Shown: positions 28,535 through 40,068 of the stretch, piece by piece
Position numbering within the stretch: position 1 is the first letter of the stretch
Layout of the letters: every line of letters starts with the position of its first letter
DNA from: Mycolicibacterium austroafricanum
GTDB lineage: Bacteria > Actinomycetota > Actinomycetes > Mycobacteriales > Mycobacteriaceae
Assembly (NCBI RefSeq): GCF_902705885.1
Contig: NZ_CACSIP010000008.1
Span: 56,939-120,938 of the forward strand
Reading direction: 5' to 3'
DNA length: 64,000 nt
Position numbers and translations under genes: made by a program
The notes under the pieces: generated by a model
What the model was told of the DNA's origin: nothing
Database searches by the model: none
The model's input: only the letters and a program-made list of their open reading frames with translations

Positions 28535-28906
28535 TCAGCGGCGGCGATCACGGAATCCCTGCCTGCGGCCCCGTACCCGGCCTACGAATCCTGGGTCCGG
28601 GACCTCGACCGTCACCGTGGTGGTGGCTTCGCGGATGATGGCGGGCAGGTCGACACCCTCGATGATCTGGTCGGCGAGTCCCACGAGGTCGATGCGGGCG
28701 ATCACCGCATCGATCGCCTCGGTGTCGAGTCGGTCGCGCACGATTGCGGTGAGGTCCAATTCGTCGATCACAGCGGCCACGATCAGCGAGAGTACGGCCT
28801 GCGCCTCGTGTCTGCCGCGCGTGAACAACCCACCCACCACCGGCAACGTCTCACAGGTCCGGTAGGCGCCCAGCAGCAGAGACGGTGGCGGTGGCGGCTC
28901 AGACAC
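28535..28906 (-). CDS. small conserved hypothetical protein
   Basis: A 123-residue protein. It opens with a Pro-rich tip and LLLGAYRTCETLPVVGGLF, then a repetitive helical part rich in Asp/Ile/Leu/Val (LDLTAIVRDRLDTEAIDAVI, then IDLVGLADQIIEGVDLPAII). A basic tail ends in GRRQGFRDRRR. The I-x-x-x-D-L repeat resembles the N-terminal segment of some actinobacterial RDD membrane proteins, but here no membrane domain follows. The GTG start at 28906 is 9 bases after the DUF4331 gene and the stop is 18 bases before the kinase. Function unknown; co-expression with both neighbours is likely. Confidence 0.75.
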   Translation of the reverse strand: MSEPPPPPSLLLGAYRTCETLPVVGGLFTRGRHEAQAVLSLIVAAVIDELDLTAIVRDRLDTEAIDAVIARIDLVGLADQIIEGVDLPAIIREATTTVTVEVPDPGFVGRVRGRRQGFRDRRR

Positions 28907-28915
28907 GGCCCGTCC

Positions 28916-29884
28916 TCAGTGCGGCGCCCCGAGATACGGGATCTCGGGCAGGATGTCGGTGTGCGGGCTCAGCCCCGGCGACGGTGGGGCCTTCTTGGTC
29001 AGGAACGCGATCCGGTGCCCGGCGACGTCGTCGGTCAGGGTTCTTCCGTTCGGGTATTGCGCCGGCCGGGACGGGTTGTAGGTCAGGACGTCGGGCAGCG
29101 TGCCCTCGGCGTTGATCGCCGAGATCGCCTCCTCGCGGGTGTAACCGCCGGTGCGGGCCATCAACTCGATGAGCTGACCGATCCAGCGTTCCCTGTCCCG
29201 GTTGGGCTCACCTGCGTTGAACTCGTCCCTGGTCTCCTCAGTGGTGATCAGGTTGCCGATCCACGGATGGCCGATCCGGTCGGCATGCACCCACTCGTCG
29301 CCGGAGAGCAGGCTGCAACGCGCCCAGATCCGGACGTCGGGATCGGCGCTCAGATAGCTGTTGGGCAGTTCGATCATCATCGCGACGACGTTGGCCTGGG
29401 CACGGGAGTCCCGGCCGGTTCCGTCGAGGTCGACGAAGGCCGGGTCGCTGCGGGCACCGGCGAAGAAGCAGAACCCGCCCGAGGCCACGGTCTTGGGCGG
29501 TGCTGCGTCGAACGACACTTCGACGTCCCCGAAGATCCTGGACCCGACTGCGGCGATCGCCGACGCCTGGTTGCCGACGGCGAGGTAGACGTCGACGGTC
29601 TGGCGGCCCTCCACCGGTGCCGAGAACACGAAGCTGAACGCGATGTCGTTGCGCAGATCGCCGTTGTGGTCGATGGCCAGCCGGTAGACCGCGCCCGGGT
29701 GCAACGCCTCCCCTTCGGGATTGGCTGTCAGGATGAGCGCAGTCCGTGACGGGTCGGCCGGCGACTGGAACACGTACAGGTCCAGCAGGTCCAGCCGGGG
29801 GTCGCCCATCGGGGCGCCGGGGCTCAGCCCTGGAATCTGATTCGACGCTGGCATTTGATTCGACACACTTCCATCCAACCGCAC
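28916..29884 (-). CDS. DUF4331-family protein
   Basis: A 322-residue protein without a signal peptide. The features GDPRLDLLDLYVFQSPADPS near residues 26-45, LILTANPEGEALHPGAVYRL and AIDHNGDLRNDIAFSFVF match the DUF4331 family, whose role is unknown. The middle has DLDGTGRDSRAQANVVAMMI, a probable beta-rich repeat, and the C-terminus has TDDVAGHRIAFL. It starts (GTG at 29884) 7 bases after accD4, so it is probably in the fadD32-pks13-accD4 transcript. An internal ATG at 29854 is an alternative start. M. tuberculosis lacks this gene here, as I recall. Confidence 0.82.
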   Translation of the reverse strand: MRLDGSVSNQMPASNQIPGLSPGAPMGDPRLDLLDLYVFQSPADPSRTALILTANPEGEALHPGAVYRLAIDHNGDLRNDIAFSFVFSAPVEGRQTVDVYLAVGNQASAIAAVGSRIFGDVEVSFDAAPPKTVASGGFCFFAGARSDPAFVDLDGTGRDSRAQANVVAMMIELPNSYLSADPDVRIWARCSLLSGDEWVHADRIGHPWIGNLITTEETRDEFNAGEPNRDRERWIGQLIELMARTGGYTREEAISAINAEGTLPDVLTYNPSRPAQYPNGRTLTDDVAGHRIAFLTKKAPPSPGLSPHTDILPEIPYLGAPH

Positions 29885-29891
29885 CCGATCG

Positions 29892-31475
29892 TCAGATCGG
29901 GGTCAGGCCGTGCTTACGCAGCACCCGGTTGATCTGCTTATCACGCAGCAGGTGCATGGATTTGCGCAACAGCAGCCTGGTTTCGTGGGGTTCGATCACA
30001 CCGTCGATGTACCCGCGCTCGGCCGCGATCCAGGGCGTGGCCATGTTGAGGTTGTAGCCCTCGATGAAGTCGGCCTTGATCTTCTGCACCTCGGGGGCCG
30101 CGGGGTCCGGGAACCGCTTCACCAGCAGCTGCGCGGCGCCCTCGGCACCGATCACCGCGATGCGTGCCGTGGGCCACGCGAAGTTCAGATCGGCGGTCAG
30201 CTGTTTGGATCCCATCACCGCGTAACCGCCGCCGTAAGCCTTGCGGACCACGACGGTCACCTTGGGTACGTCGGACTCCACCATGGCGTTGAAGAACCGG
30301 CCACCGCGCTTGATGATGCCGCCCTTCTCCTGTTCGACACCAGGCAGCGCGCCAGGGGTATCCACGACGAACACCAATGGCGTGTTGAACGAATCGCAAA
30401 ACCGGATGAATGCTGTTGCTTTGTCCGATGCCTCGTTGTCGATCGCACCCGACAGGTACATCGGCTGGTTGGCGATCACCCCGACCGGGCGGCCGTCCAC
30501 CCGGGCGAACGCGGTGATCATCGCTTGACCGCGTTGGGCGCCGACTTCGAACACGTCACCGTCGTCGAAGATCCGCAGCAGGATCTCGTGCATGTCGTAG
30601 GCCTGATTGTCCGCATCCGGCACGATCGAGTCCAACTCGAGGTCGTGCGGGGTGATCTCCGGCTCCAAACCCGGGTTGACGATCGGCGGGTCGTCGAAGG
30701 TGTTGGCGGGCAGGAAGCTCAGGTAGTTGCGCACGTACTCGAACGCCGCCGCCTCGGACTCGACGACCTGATGGATGTTGCCGTATCGCGCCTGATTGTC
30801 GGCGCCGCCGAGTTCGTCGAGCGTGACGTCCTCGCCCGTGACGTCCTTGATCACATCCGGGCCGGTGATGAACATGTAGCCCTGATCACGCACCGCGACC
30901 ACCAGGTCGGTCTGGATCGGTGAGTACACCGCGCCGCCGGCACACTTGCCGAAGATCAGCGAGATCTCGGGTACCAGCCCACGCAACATTTCGTGGCGAC
31001 GACCCAGTTCGGCGTACCAGGCCAACGACGTCACCGCGTCCTGGATACGGGCGCCGGCCGAGTCGTTGATGCCGATGATCGGGCAGCCGACCATGGCCAC
31101 CCACTCCATCAGCCGGGCGACCTTGCGGCCGAACATCTCGCCGACCGAGCCCTGGAAGACCGTCTGGTCGTGGCTGAACACCCCGACGGGGCGGCCGTTG
31201 ATGGTGCCGTGACCGGTGACGACGCCGTCCCCGAAGAGTGCGTCGGGGTCCCCCGGCGTCTTGGCCAGCGCGCCGATCTCCAGGAAGCTACCGGGATCCA
31301 GAAGGGAGTAGACGCGCGCCCGCGCGCTCGGAATGCCCTTCTTGTTCCGCTTGGCGACCGCCTTCTCGCCACCGGGTTCCTTGGCGAGTTCGAGCTTCTC
31401 GCGCAGTTCGGCGAGCTTCTCCGCGGTGGTCGTCGGAGCGTTTGGGACAGGTACCGCGGGGGATTCTGCCGTCAC
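29892..31475 (-). CDS. accD4: acyl-CoA carboxylase beta subunit AccD4
   Basis: A 527-residue carboxyltransferase subunit. With AccA3 and other subunits it carboxylates the long C24-C26 acyl-CoA that becomes the alpha branch of mycolic acids, giving Pks13 its extender unit. Both crotonase-type halves are visible: the N-terminal half with [14 protein letters not shown] and [12 protein letters not shown], and the C-terminal half with [20 protein letters not shown] and [14 protein letters not shown], which hold the acyl-CoA and biotin oxyanion holes. The GTG start overlaps the pks13 stop (GTGA), showing coupling of the two mycolate condensation proteins. Ortholog of Rv3799c. Confidence 0.97.
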   Translation of the reverse strand: MTAESPAVPVPNAPTTTAEKLAELREKLELAKEPGGEKAVAKRNKKGIPSARARVYSLLDPGSFLEIGALAKTPGDPDALFGDGVVTGHGTINGRPVGVFSHDQTVFQGSVGEMFGRKVARLMEWVAMVGCPIIGINDSAGARIQDAVTSLAWYAELGRRHEMLRGLVPEISLIFGKCAGGAVYSPIQTDLVVAVRDQGYMFITGPDVIKDVTGEDVTLDELGGADNQARYGNIHQVVESEAAAFEYVRNYLSFLPANTFDDPPIVNPGLEPEITPHDLELDSIVPDADNQAYDMHEILLRIFDDGDVFEVGAQRGQAMITAFARVDGRPVGVIANQPMYLSGAIDNEASDKATAFIRFCDSFNTPLVFVVDTPGALPGVEQEKGGIIKRGGRFFNAMVESDVPKVTVVVRKAYGGGYAVMGSKQLTADLNFAWPTARIAVIGAEGAAQLLVKRFPDPAAPEVQKIKADFIEGYNLNMATPWIAAERGYIDGVIEPHETRLLLRKSMHLLRDKQINRVLRKHGLTPI

Positions 31476-34400
31476 TTGGGTGTGTCCTCCTCGTCCGATC
31501 CGGCCGCGACGCTGCCCTCGATCGCAGTGATCGCTTCGCTCATGTGGGCACCGACCTTTGCAATGTACGGCTCGTCGATGGCCTGGATGTGCTCGCCCCC
31601 GATGGGCACCACCTCGAGATCGGCGACGAACTCACCCCAGCCGCCGTCGGGTTGCCGGATGGCGTAGCGGGGCTCGAAGTAGATGGCGTCGTCGTGATAG
31701 CGGTCCGCCATGTAGAGCGTGACGTGCCCGCCGTATGGCCTGATCTCGGCGGTGTCGATGGCCCGCTGGTCCAGGTAGGAGGTGCGCTGGTGCTCGATGA
31801 TCCCGCCGGGTATCTGCACCCCGCTCTGACTCACCACGTCGAGTACGAACCTGACCTGACCCTCGTCGTCGAGCTTCTCGAGCTCCTCATACGGGATCTC
31901 GGGGACCTCGACGTTGAACGTCCGCTCCGCGAACCGGGCGTAACGGTCCCAGCGGGCGCGCGTCTCCTCGCGGGTCTGCGGGATCTCCTCACCGGGACGG
32001 ACCGCGTCGATCAGGCCGACGAAGCGGACGTCGGCACCGGCCTCTTCCAGGCCGACGGCGCAGGCAAAGGCCAGCACGCCGCCCAGCGACCAGCCGGCCA
32101 GGATGAACGGCCCGTCGTGCATCTCCATCAGCTTGGGCACGTACTCGCGGGCCCGCTCCTCGATCGACCCCTCGACCCGCTCGATGCCGTACATCGGGAC
32201 GTCCGGCGGCAGCCTCTTCAGCAGCGGCTCGTAGACCACCGTCGACCCGCCGGCGGCGTGGAAGACGAACACCGGGATCTTGGAACCGCCCGCCGCGTTT
32301 TCTGACGGAGCGCGGATGGTCCGGACGAACCCGTCGACCTTGCCGCCCTCGAGGTACTCGCGCACCGTGGTGGCGAGCTCCTCGATGGTCTTGGCGCCGG
32401 TGATGTCGTCCGCGGTGACGGTGCCCTCGTCGACGCGCTCGGTGAGCCGCTCGGCGATCTTGGCGGCCGTGGCGTCGTCGACGGCGGGCAACTCGTTGAA
32501 GATGCCGCCGGGCGACTTGCCGGTGACGATCGCCCACGTGGCGAACGTGACCCGCTCGGCCGCGTCGCGGGGCGGGACGTCACTGCCCAGCGCCGCGGTG
32601 ACCGCCTCCTGGCTCAGCGCGTTGGCCGCCGCGGCGACCGTCGACTGCGAGGGCCCGGTGGGGCCGGACGGATCGGTTGGCGGAGCGGGGACGCCCGCGA
32701 CATCAGACGCCGGAGCGGGGACGCCCGCGACATCAGACGCCGGAGCGGGGACGCCCGCGACCTCGTCAGTCGACTCGGTCTCCGCGGCGATCGGGTGGCC
32801 GGCTTCGGCGAGCTTGGCCTCGAGCTCGGCGACCGTGGTGGCGCCGCCCATCAGCTCGGCCTGCGCCGCGGCGATCTCCTCGGCGGTCTGGCCCTTCTGC
32901 TGCTCGGCGAGCTGGTCGACCTCGTCGCGATGCTCGATCGCGTAGGCGATGAGCTTCTCGACGGCGTAGAGGTTGGCGTCGCGCACCGCGGTCAGCTGGA
33001 TCGGCGGCAGGTCGAAGTCGTACTCGACCCGGTTCTTGATCCGCACCGCCATCAGCGAATCCAGGCCCAGCTCGATCAGCGGCACCTCCCACGGCAGATC
33101 CTCGGGTTCGTAACCCATCGCGGCGCCGACGATCGTGCCGAGTCGTTCACCGATGGTCTCGCCGGAGTCCGGAGACCACTTCGCGAAGCTCGCCGCGATT
33201 CCCGCTCCCGCCGTGAGGTTGTCGTGCAGGATCGCCGCGTCGTCCTCCGATACTCCTTCTGATGGGGCCGAAGCGTTTTCGGCGACGGTACCGACACCGA
33301 TCGCAGTGGGCAGCGCCACCTGCGCGTCACCGCGAGCCACGATCGCGTCGTAGACCAGGGTGAACGACTCGTCGATCCGGGCGTGCACCTGCACACTCGC
33401 GCCGCCGGGGTGCCGGGTCAGCGTGGTGACCAGCCGCGACCCGTCGGCCGGCACCGCGCGCTGCTCGGAGGCGACCAGCTTGGCGTCCGGAAGCACTGCA
33501 GCCGCAGCGGCTTTCACCAGCGCCGCCAGGTCGGTCTGCCCGCGCGCGCTGTACTCGAAGACGTGCCTGCCGTCGGGCGTCGCGACGTGGTTGCCGGGGA
33601 TGACGGCCGAGCTGTCCCCGGTGAAGTGCGCGTCGAGCCAGTGCGGCTTGCGCCGGAACCTGGTGGGCGGGATGTCGGCGAAGTCCAGCGCGCCGGCCAG
33701 GCCACGCGAGCGGCGCGGGAACAGCGTGCGGAAGTCGAGGTCATGGCCGTGGACGAACAGGTGCGCCATCGCAGTGGTCATCGAGTCGACCTCGTCCTGC
33801 TTGCGCGCGAGCGTCGGGATCAGCTGCGCATCGTGAAGACCGGCCGAAGCCGTCGTCAATCCGACCTGCATGAGCGCCACCGGGTTGGGGGCCAGCTCGA
33901 GGAACGTGGTGTGCCCGTTGTCGACCGCGTTGCGGACACCGTGGGTGAAGTAGACGCTGTGCCGCAGCCCCTTCTTCCAGTAGTCCACGTCGTGGATCGG
34001 GTCGATCCCCGCGCGCATCAGGTTGCCCTCGTGCACCGTGGAGTAGTACGGGATCTGCAGCGGATGGGCTTCGATGCCCTGCAACTCGGCGGCGAGCTCA
34101 CCCAGCAGCGGATCCATCTGAGAGGTGTGGCTGGCCCCCTTGGTCTGGAACTTGCGGGCGAACCTGCCCTCCGATTCCGCCCGGGCGATGATCGCGTCGA
34201 CCTGGTCCGGCGGGCCGCCGATGACGGTCTGGGTGGGCGCGGCATAAACGCACACCTCGAGGTCCTTGAAGTCGGAAAAAACTGTCTCGATCTCTTCGGC
34301 CGAGTACTCCACCAGCGCCATCAGCCTGATGTACTCGCCGAACAGCATCGCCTCGCCCTCACCCATCAAATGCGAACGCGCGCAGATCGTCCTGGTGGCA

Positions 34401-36907
34401 TCGGCCAGCGACAGCCCGCCGGCGAAGTACGCCGCGGCCGCCTCCCCCAACGACTGACCCACCAGCGCACCGGGTGTGGCACCGTGCGCCTTGAGTAGCT
34501 CACCGAGGGCGATCTGGATGGCGAAGATGGTGACCTGCGTGGTCTCGATGCCGTAGTCCTGCGCGTCGTCGAGGATCAACTCGACGACGGAGTAACCGAG
34601 TTCGTCCTGCACCAGTGCGTCGACCTTGTTGATCCACTCGGCGAACGTCTCGTCACGCAGATACAGGCTCTTGCCCATCTTGCGGTGCTGGGCGCCGAAA
34701 CCGGCGAGCACCCACACCGGGCCGTTGGTGACCGGCCCGTCGGCGCTGAGCACGATCGGGTTCGGCTTGCCCTCGGCGAGGGCACGCAGCCCCTTGATCG
34801 CCTCGTCGTGGTCGTGGGCGAGCACCACCGCGCGTGACCGGCCGTGGTTGCGCCTCGACAGCGCGCGTCCGATGGACTCCAGCGAGGACTCCCGGCCCGC
34901 AGGGCTGTCCATCCAGTCCGCGAGCTCGCCGGCGGTGGCCCGTTTGCGCGACGTCAGGAATGCCGAAACCGCAAGGGGGACAAGCTTGGCTGTGGGTTCG
35001 GCGGCCTGGGCGGCTTCGAGCTCCTCACAGGCGATCTCCAGCAGCCGCAACGCCTCGTCGGTCAGCCCGGGCAGCTCGGGTTCGTCCGCCATGACCGCCG
35101 CGGGAGCGTCCAGCGCGTCATCGTCGTCGTCATCCTGAGTGACGAACTCGCCGTACTCGTCCATCCGGACCCCACCGACGTACACGGCCTGCGCGTCGTC
35201 GTTGGCCGGGGTGACCACCGCGACGTCGGGTTCGGGCATCGGCTCCACCAGGTCACTGGGCAGCACCTCACGCAGCACCAGGTGCGCGTTGGCCCCGCCG
35301 AAACCGAACCCGGACACACCGGCGATCGCCTTGCCGCTGTAGCGGGGCCAGTCGGTGACGGTGTCGGCGACTTTGAGGTGTTCTTTGTCGAAGTCGATGT
35401 ACGGGTTGGGGCCGGTGTAGTTGATCGACGGCGGGATCTTGTCGTTGCGCAGGGCCAGGGCGACCTTGGCCAGGCTCGCGGCGCCGGCAGCCGATTCCAG
35501 GTGTCCCACATTGGATTTCACCGCACCCAACAGCGCGGGCCGGTCGGCGACGCGACCCCTGCCGATGACGCGCCCCAGTGCGTCGGCCTCGATCGGGTCA
35601 CCCAGGATGGTGCCGGTGCCGTGCGCCTCGACGTAGTCGACGGTCCTGGGGTCGATACCGGCGTCCTTGTAGGCCTTGCGCAGCACCGCTTCCTGCGCGT
35701 CGGGGTTGGGCGCAAGCATGCCGTTGGACCGACCGTCGTGGTTGACAGCGCTGCCCGCGATGACCGCGAGCACCTCGTCACCGTCGCGGCGCGCGTCGGC
35801 CAGCCGCTTCAGCACGAGCATGCCGCCGCCTTCGGAGCGCGCGTAACCGTCGGCGTCGGCGGAGAACGACTTGATCCGGCCGTCGGGCGCCAGCACACCA
35901 CCGACCTCGTCGAAGCCCACGGTGACCAACGGCGTGATCAACGCGTTCACACCGCCGGCGAGCACCACGTCGGTGTCACCGGCGCGCAGCGCCTTGACCC
36001 CCTCGTGCACGGCGACCAGCGACGAGGAGCAGGCGGTGTCGATGGCCATCGACGGACCGCGGAAGTCGTAGAAGTAGGACACCCGGTTGGCGATGATCGA
36101 ACTCGCCGTGCCGGTGATCGCGTACGGGTGGGCGATCGACGGGTCCGACATCGCCAGAAAGCTGTAGTCGTTGGTCGAGCTGCCGACGAAGACACCGACG
36201 TTGGCGCCGCGCAGGCTCGATGCCGGAATCCTGGCGTACTCCAAGGCCTCCCAGGTCAGCTCCAGCGCCATCCGCTGCTGCGGATCGATGTTGTCGGCCT
36301 CCATCTTGGACAGCGCGAAGAACTCGGAGTCGAACCCCTTGATATCGGAGAGATAGCCGCCACGGGTGTGGGCCTTGGCGACCCGCTCGGCAATGCGCGG
36401 GTCGGACAGGAACTCCGACCAACGCCCCTCCGGAAGGTCGGTGATCGCGTCGCGCCCCTCGAGCAGCGCCGACCACATCTCGTCGGGGGTGTTCATGTCC
36501 CCGGGGAAGCGGGTCGCCACACCGACGATCGCGATGTTGGCCACGCCTTCGTCCACATCGCGCGACCAGTCCTCGGTGTCCAGCGCCGACATGTCGATCT
36601 CGGGTTCGCCCTCGACGATGACCGTGGCCAGCGACTCGATGGTGGGGTGGCGGAACGCGACCGTCGCGGTCAGGGCGACTCCGGTGAGATCCTCGATGTC
36701 GCTGGCCATCGCGACCGCGTCGCGGGACGACAGGCCGAGTTCGACCATCGGTGTGGATTCGTTGATCGAGTCGGGTGACTGCCCGGTGGCATTGCCGATC
36801 CAGTTGCGCAGCCACTCGCGCATCTCGTTGACGGTCATACCGACACCCTCTGCGCCGCTGGGCTCCGGAACATTGCCCGAATCATCTTGTGGTTGCGCCA
36901 TGTTCAC
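31472..36907 (-). CDS. pks13: polyketide synthase Pks13 (mycolic acid condensase)
   Basis: A large multidomain enzyme (1811 residues from the GTG at 36907, 1809 from the ATG at 36901). It condenses the meromycolate, loaded as acyl-AMP by FadD32, with the carboxyacyl-CoA made by AccD4, and its thioesterase passes the product to trehalose. Domains in order, numbered from 36901: ACP1 with Ser in [10 protein letters not shown] near 53; KS with Cys291 in [12 protein letters not shown] and EAHGTGT; AT with [15 protein letters not shown] near 816; ACP2 with [14 protein letters not shown] near 1279; and TE with [13 protein letters not shown] near 1600. The linker between ACP2 and TE has a 10-residue tandem repeat ([10 protein letters not shown]). 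It starts 58 bases after fadD32 and overlaps accD4 by 4 bases. Confidence 0.98.
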   Translation of the reverse strand: MNMAQPQDDSGNVPEPSGAEGVGMTVNEMREWLRNWIGNATGQSPDSINESTPMVELGLSSRDAVAMASDIEDLTGVALTATVAFRHPTIESLATVIVEGEPEIDMSALDTEDWSRDVDEGVANIAIVGVATRFPGDMNTPDEMWSALLEGRDAITDLPEGRWSEFLSDPRIAERVAKAHTRGGYLSDIKGFDSEFFALSKMEADNIDPQQRMALELTWEALEYARIPASSLRGANVGVFVGSSTNDYSFLAMSDPSIAHPYAITGTASSIIANRVSYFYDFRGPSMAIDTACSSSLVAVHEGVKALRAGDTDVVLAGGVNALITPLVTVGFDEVGGVLAPDGRIKSFSADADGYARSEGGGMLVLKRLADARRDGDEVLAVIAGSAVNHDGRSNGMLAPNPDAQEAVLRKAYKDAGIDPRTVDYVEAHGTGTILGDPIEADALGRVIGRGRVADRPALLGAVKSNVGHLESAAGAASLAKVALALRNDKIPPSINYTGPNPYIDFDKEHLKVADTVTDWPRYSGKAIAGVSGFGFGGANAHLVLREVLPSDLVEPMPEPDVAVVTPANDDAQAVYVGGVRMDEYGEFVTQDDDDDDALDAPAAVMADEPELPGLTDEALRLLEIACEELEAAQAAEPTAKLVPLAVSAFLTSRKRATAGELADWMDSPAGRESSLESIGRALSRRNHGRSRAVVLAHDHDEAIKGLRALAEGKPNPIVLSADGPVTNGPVWVLAGFGAQHRKMGKSLYLRDETFAEWINKVDALVQDELGYSVVELILDDAQDYGIETTQVTIFAIQIALGELLKAHGATPGALVGQSLGEAAAAYFAGGLSLADATRTICARSHLMGEGEAMLFGEYIRLMALVEYSAEEIETVFSDFKDLEVCVYAAPTQTVIGGPPDQVDAIIARAESEGRFARKFQTKGASHTSQMDPLLGELAAELQGIEAHPLQIPYYSTVHEGNLMRAGIDPIHDVDYWKKGLRHSVYFTHGVRNAVDNGHTTFLELAPNPVALMQVGLTTASAGLHDAQLIPTLARKQDEVDSMTTAMAHLFVHGHDLDFRTLFPRRSRGLAGALDFADIPPTRFRRKPHWLDAHFTGDSSAVIPGNHVATPDGRHVFEYSARGQTDLAALVKAAAAAVLPDAKLVASEQRAVPADGSRLVTTLTRHPGGASVQVHARIDESFTLVYDAIVARGDAQVALPTAIGVGTVAENASAPSEGVSEDDAAILHDNLTAGAGIAASFAKWSPDSGETIGERLGTIVGAAMGYEPEDLPWEVPLIELGLDSLMAVRIKNRVEYDFDLPPIQLTAVRDANLYAVEKLIAYAIEHRDEVDQLAEQQKGQTAEEIAAAQAELMGGATTVAELEAKLAEAGHPIAAETESTDEVAGVPAPASDVAGVPAPASDVAGVPAPPTDPSGPTGPSQSTVAAAANALSQEAVTAALGSDVPPRDAAERVTFATWAIVTGKSPGGIFNELPAVDDATAAKIAERLTERVDEGTVTADDITGAKTIEELATTVREYLEGGKVDGFVRTIRAPSENAAGGSKIPVFVFHAAGGSTVVYEPLLKRLPPDVPMYGIERVEGSIEERAREYVPKLMEMHDGPFILAGWSLGGVLAFACAVGLEEAGADVRFVGLIDAVRPGEEIPQTREETRARWDRYARFAERTFNVEVPEIPYEELEKLDDEGQVRFVLDVVSQSGVQIPGGIIEHQRTSYLDQRAIDTAEIRPYGGHVTLYMADRYHDDAIYFEPRYAIRQPDGGWGEFVADLEVVPIGGEHIQAIDEPYIAKVGAHMSEAITAIEGSVAAGSDEEDTPK
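32682..32761. repeat. 30-bp in-frame tandem repeat in the pks13 linker
   Basis: Two exact 30-bp units (32682-32711 and 32712-32741) are followed by 20 bases of a third. Each unit encodes the ten residues [10 protein letters not shown] on the minus strand, so copy-number change would keep frame. It lies in the Pro/Ala-rich linker between ACP2 and the thioesterase domain. Confidence 0.95.
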
Positions 36908-36965
36908 ATAACCTCACGATCGACACGCGGCCGTAGGCCACAGTTGCCGTTGCTGTAGTTGAGCG

Positions 36966-38855
36966 TCAGTCCGACTCGTCGGGGAAAGCATTGGCAACCT
37001 TGCCGCTGCGCAGGCTGCCATCCAGGTAGGCCGAGCGGCAGGCGCGCCGGCCGATCTTGCCGCTCGATGTCCTCGGGATCGCACCGGCCGGGGTCAGCAG
37101 CACGTCGCGCACCGTCACTCCGTGACGCACCGCGATCGCGGCACGGATGTCGTCGGCAATCGGACCCATGTCGAGTTTGTGCGCACCCGGTGCCCGCTCA
37201 CCGACGATGACCAGTTGTTCGGAGGTGTCGTCGGGGTCGCGCTTGAGGCCGGCGTGGGTGTCGTCGAATACCTCGTCGGGAAGCTGGTTGGCCGGCACCG
37301 AGAACGCCGCCACGAACCCGGTCCGCAACGCCTTCGTCGACTCCTGCGCCGAGTACTCGAGATCTTGGGGGTAGTGGTTGCGACCGTCGATGATCACCAG
37401 ATCCTTCACCCGGCCAGTGATGTAGAGGTGGCCTTCGTGATAGGCGCCGTAGTCACCGGTTCGTACCCAGGTTGCATCGTCGGTGGCGCCGGTGGCATGC
37501 GACGGGTCGGTGCGCGACTTGAGGATGTTCTGAAAGGTTTCGCGCGTCTCTTCCGGCTTGTTCCAGTAGCCGGTGCCCATGTTCTGCCCGCTGATCCAGA
37601 TCTCGCCGATGTGACCGTCGGGCAGTTCGGACGCCGATTCGGCGTCGACGATGACCGCCCATTCGGCCACCCCGACCTGACCGGCCGACGCCTGCGCGAC
37701 CGCGCTCGGTGAATCGGGCGCCACCTCGACGAACCGGTGGTTGTTGAGCTGCCCCCGATCGACGGTGATGATCTTCGGCGACTCGTTGAAGTGTGTCGAC
37801 GACACGAACAACGTCGCCTCGGCCAGCCCATAGGATGGCTTGATCGCCTGCGGCCGGAAGCCGTACGGACCGAACGCCTCGTTGAAGTTGCGCACGGTGG
37901 CCGCCGAGATCGGCTCGCTGCCATTGAGTAGCGCCTTGACGTTGGACAGGTCCAGCGGCGGCTCGCCCTCCTTGGGCAGACCACGCACCGCGGCGTGGTC
38001 GAATGCGAAGTTGGGGGCCACCGAGATGACACCGCCGGTGTCTTCGGGCTTGCGCGCCATCTCGCGGATCCAGCGCCCCGGCCTTCGCACGAACGCCGCC
38101 GGCGTCATGAACGAGATGTAGTGGCCGATCACCGTGGGCAGCAGCACCGTGATCAGGCCCATGTCGTGGAAGAACGGCAGCCACGACACGCCGCGGTCAC
38201 CCTCTTCGCCCTGCAGCGCCTCGATCACCTGCACGACGTTGGTCGCGAGGTTCAGGTGGGTGATCTGCACGCCGGTCGGGATCCGAGTGGAGCCAGAGGT
38301 GTACTGAAGGTAGGCGACGGTGTCGTGCTCTACGTCGACCGATTCCCAGGTGGCGCCCACCTCGTCTGGTATCGCGTCGACGGCGATGACGCGCGGGCGC
38401 TCCTTGGCCGGACGGCTCCGGAAGAACTTCCGCACCCCCTCGGCGGCTTCCGTGGTGGTCAGGATCGCCGACGGGCTGCAGTCGTCGAGCACCGCATGCA
38501 GGCGGCCCACGTGGCCCGGCTCGGACGGGTCAAAAAGCGGAACCGCGATCCGCCCGGAGTAGAGCGTGCCGAAGAACGCGATCAGGTACTCGAGGTTCTG
38601 CGGGCAGAGGATCGCGATCCGGTCACCGGGCTCGGTGACCTGCTGCAACCGGGCGCCGACGGCCTTGTTCCGCTTGCCGAATACCGCCCAGCTCAGATCT
38701 CGCGCGATCCCGTCGCGTTCGGTCGAGAAGTCCACGAAGCGGTAGGCCACCTTGTCGCCACGAACCTTCGCCCATCGTTCGACGTGCTTGACCAGGCTCC
38801 CGTTGTCAGGGAACTTGATCAATCCGTCCTTGATGAACGGGTTATGGAAGGCCAT
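36966..38855 (-). CDS. fadD32: long-chain fatty acyl-AMP ligase FadD32
   Basis: A 629-residue fatty acyl-AMP ligase that activates the meromycolic acid and loads it on the N-terminal ACP of Pks13. It opens [18 protein letters not shown]. The AMP-binding P-loop is [15 protein letters not shown] near residues 165-190, followed by [28 protein letters not shown], and the hinge region [20 protein letters not shown]. The C-terminal lysine motif is in [12 protein letters not shown]. The FAAL-type insertion before the hinge is expected at this length. I chose the ATG at 38855 because it matches the family N-terminus; an in-frame start at 38948 would add 31 residues. It heads the operon, 58 bases before pks13. 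Confidence 0.97.
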   Translation of the reverse strand: MAFHNPFIKDGLIKFPDNGSLVKHVERWAKVRGDKVAYRFVDFSTERDGIARDLSWAVFGKRNKAVGARLQQVTEPGDRIAILCPQNLEYLIAFFGTLYSGRIAVPLFDPSEPGHVGRLHAVLDDCSPSAILTTTEAAEGVRKFFRSRPAKERPRVIAVDAIPDEVGATWESVDVEHDTVAYLQYTSGSTRIPTGVQITHLNLATNVVQVIEALQGEEGDRGVSWLPFFHDMGLITVLLPTVIGHYISFMTPAAFVRRPGRWIREMARKPEDTGGVISVAPNFAFDHAAVRGLPKEGEPPLDLSNVKALLNGSEPISAATVRNFNEAFGPYGFRPQAIKPSYGLAEATLFVSSTHFNESPKIITVDRGQLNNHRFVEVAPDSPSAVAQASAGQVGVAEWAVIVDAESASELPDGHIGEIWISGQNMGTGYWNKPEETRETFQNILKSRTDPSHATGATDDATWVRTGDYGAYHEGHLYITGRVKDLVIIDGRNHYPQDLEYSAQESTKALRTGFVAAFSVPANQLPDEVFDDTHAGLKRDPDDTSEQLVIVGERAPGAHKLDMGPIADDIRAAIAVRHGVTVRDVLLTPAGAIPRTSSGKIGRRACRSAYLDGSLRSGKVANAFPDESD

Positions 38856-38971
38856 CTCACACTCCAATCGAACGGGATCGGTGATCCCCCTACATCCGTA
38901 ACGGGACTGCACCGGCCCGGAGATCGTACCGGGGAGAAGCCTCCCCAAACCCTCAGCCGCCGGTCACGCTC

Positions 38972-39003
38972 TTAGGTTTTCCTTAATGTTAGGCCATGTT
39001 AGG
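38972..39003 (-). promoter_or_regulatory. TTAGG direct-repeat box upstream of fadD32
   Basis: On the plus strand, ATGTTAGG occurs at 38986-38993 and again at 38996-39003, exactly 10 bases apart, and a third TTAGG lies at 38972-38976. Read on the fadD32 strand these are CCTAACAT repeats about 130-150 bases upstream of its start codon. The phased repeat and the AT-rich setting (TTTTCCTTAA between them) suggest an operator or activator site in the fadD32 promoter region. No known regulator is assigned; inferred from the sequence pattern only. Confidence 0.45.
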
Positions 39004-39042
39004 TCTAAGCCCGCAATCAGGCCAAATCATCGCGGTCACGTG

Positions 39043-40050
39043 TCAGCCATGTTTTGGCCGCGGCGCGTTATCGATCACGCCCTGTGCCCAGTTCAGCGTC
39101 CACTGCGTCGCCGGCATCCCGTCGACGCTCCAGAACTGCGGCGTGGCGTACATCGCGTGCACCGGCTGACCCGCCCCGCCGCTGAGCACCTCCAGCGTCT
39201 TGGGTAACTCGGTGATGTTGAACGCCGACTCCGGCGCGGCGCAGATCAGATCGCCCCGCGCGCAGATCTCGTAGGTGCGGTTGTCCAGCAGGCCGAAACC
39301 GCCTGGCCGCGGTCCTGTCATGTCCAGGCCGAACTCCCCTAGGAGGGGAATTTCGTCCAGAGTGATCTCGGCGCCCTGCCCCTGGGCGTTGGGGCCGATG
39401 TCCTGCCCGACGCCGGCCTGACGGCGCCCGTCGGCGATCAGCGTCACACCGAGCACCAGATCCTCGTCGACGGGCCCGCGGCCGTTGCCGATGTCGCTGG
39501 CGATGTCACCGGCGATCACCGCGCCCTGGGAGAAGCCGACCAACACGTAGCTGGTCAGGGGGCAGCGGTTGTTCATGTCCGTCATCGCTTGCACGGTGGC
39601 GCGGGTGCCCTCGGCACGGCTCTGGTTGTAATCCATCTGTCCGTCCGCCGCGAGCGGATTGCGGAACTGCGCGGTGTACGGGACGGTGAACACCTCGAGA
39701 CGCTCCGAACCGAACTGCTGCCGGATGGGGTTGGTGACGTTGAGCAGCAGTGCGGCCGGGAACTGCACCGGGTTGTAAGGGTCCATCTGCACCGATGATT
39801 CCCACGTCCCGGGGATCGAGATCAGCTGGACGTCCGGGCAGCTGGCGTCCTGGAAATCGGGGCGCGGCGCCGTGGTGGGAGGCACCGCCGTCGGCGGTGC
39901 GGCGCTGGGCGGGACGGCGGTCGGCGGGCCGTCGGGCCGTCGAATGACGACCACCACGATCGCGACGATCAGCACGACCACAAGGCCCACTGCCCCCGCT
40001 GCGAACAGCGCGAGAAGTCGGTGGCGTTTCCGCCGATTGGACTTGGCCAT
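39043..40050 (-). CDS. cutinase-like phospholipase/thioesterase (Rv3802c, Culp6-like)
   Basis: A 335-residue membrane-anchored alpha/beta hydrolase of the cutinase family. A basic start ([13 protein letters not shown]) precedes one membrane helix ([20 protein letters not shown]), then a Pro/Ala-rich stalk of about 30 residues. The catalytic serine is in [18 protein letters not shown] near residue 172. The later acid and histidine are in regions like [13 protein letters not shown] and PVHAMY. The M. tuberculosis ortholog is an essential wall-lipid esterase with phospholipase and thioesterase activity, acting outside the membrane. It lies 187 bases upstream of fadD32 on the same strand but has its own upstream genes. 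Confidence 0.93.
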   Translation of the reverse strand: MAKSNRRKRHRLLALFAAGAVGLVVVLIVAIVVVVIRRPDGPPTAVPPSAAPPTAVPPTTAPRPDFQDASCPDVQLISIPGTWESSVQMDPYNPVQFPAALLLNVTNPIRQQFGSERLEVFTVPYTAQFRNPLAADGQMDYNQSRAEGTRATVQAMTDMNNRCPLTSYVLVGFSQGAVIAGDIASDIGNGRGPVDEDLVLGVTLIADGRRQAGVGQDIGPNAQGQGAEITLDEIPLLGEFGLDMTGPRPGGFGLLDNRTYEICARGDLICAAPESAFNITELPKTLEVLSGGAGQPVHAMYATPQFWSVDGMPATQWTLNWAQGVIDNAPRPKHG

Positions 40051-40068
40051 TGAGTTTCTGAGCTCCTG

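Noticed and set aside
27494..29749. A 751-codon plus-strand frame over the kinase and DUF4331 genes
   Set aside because: It is antisense to three genes with clear families and has no motif of its own; a GC-bias shadow.
32682..32761. Direct repeats as a possible mobile-element or CRISPR remnant
   Set aside because: Units are contiguous with no spacers and keep the Pks13 frame; a coding minisatellite explains them.
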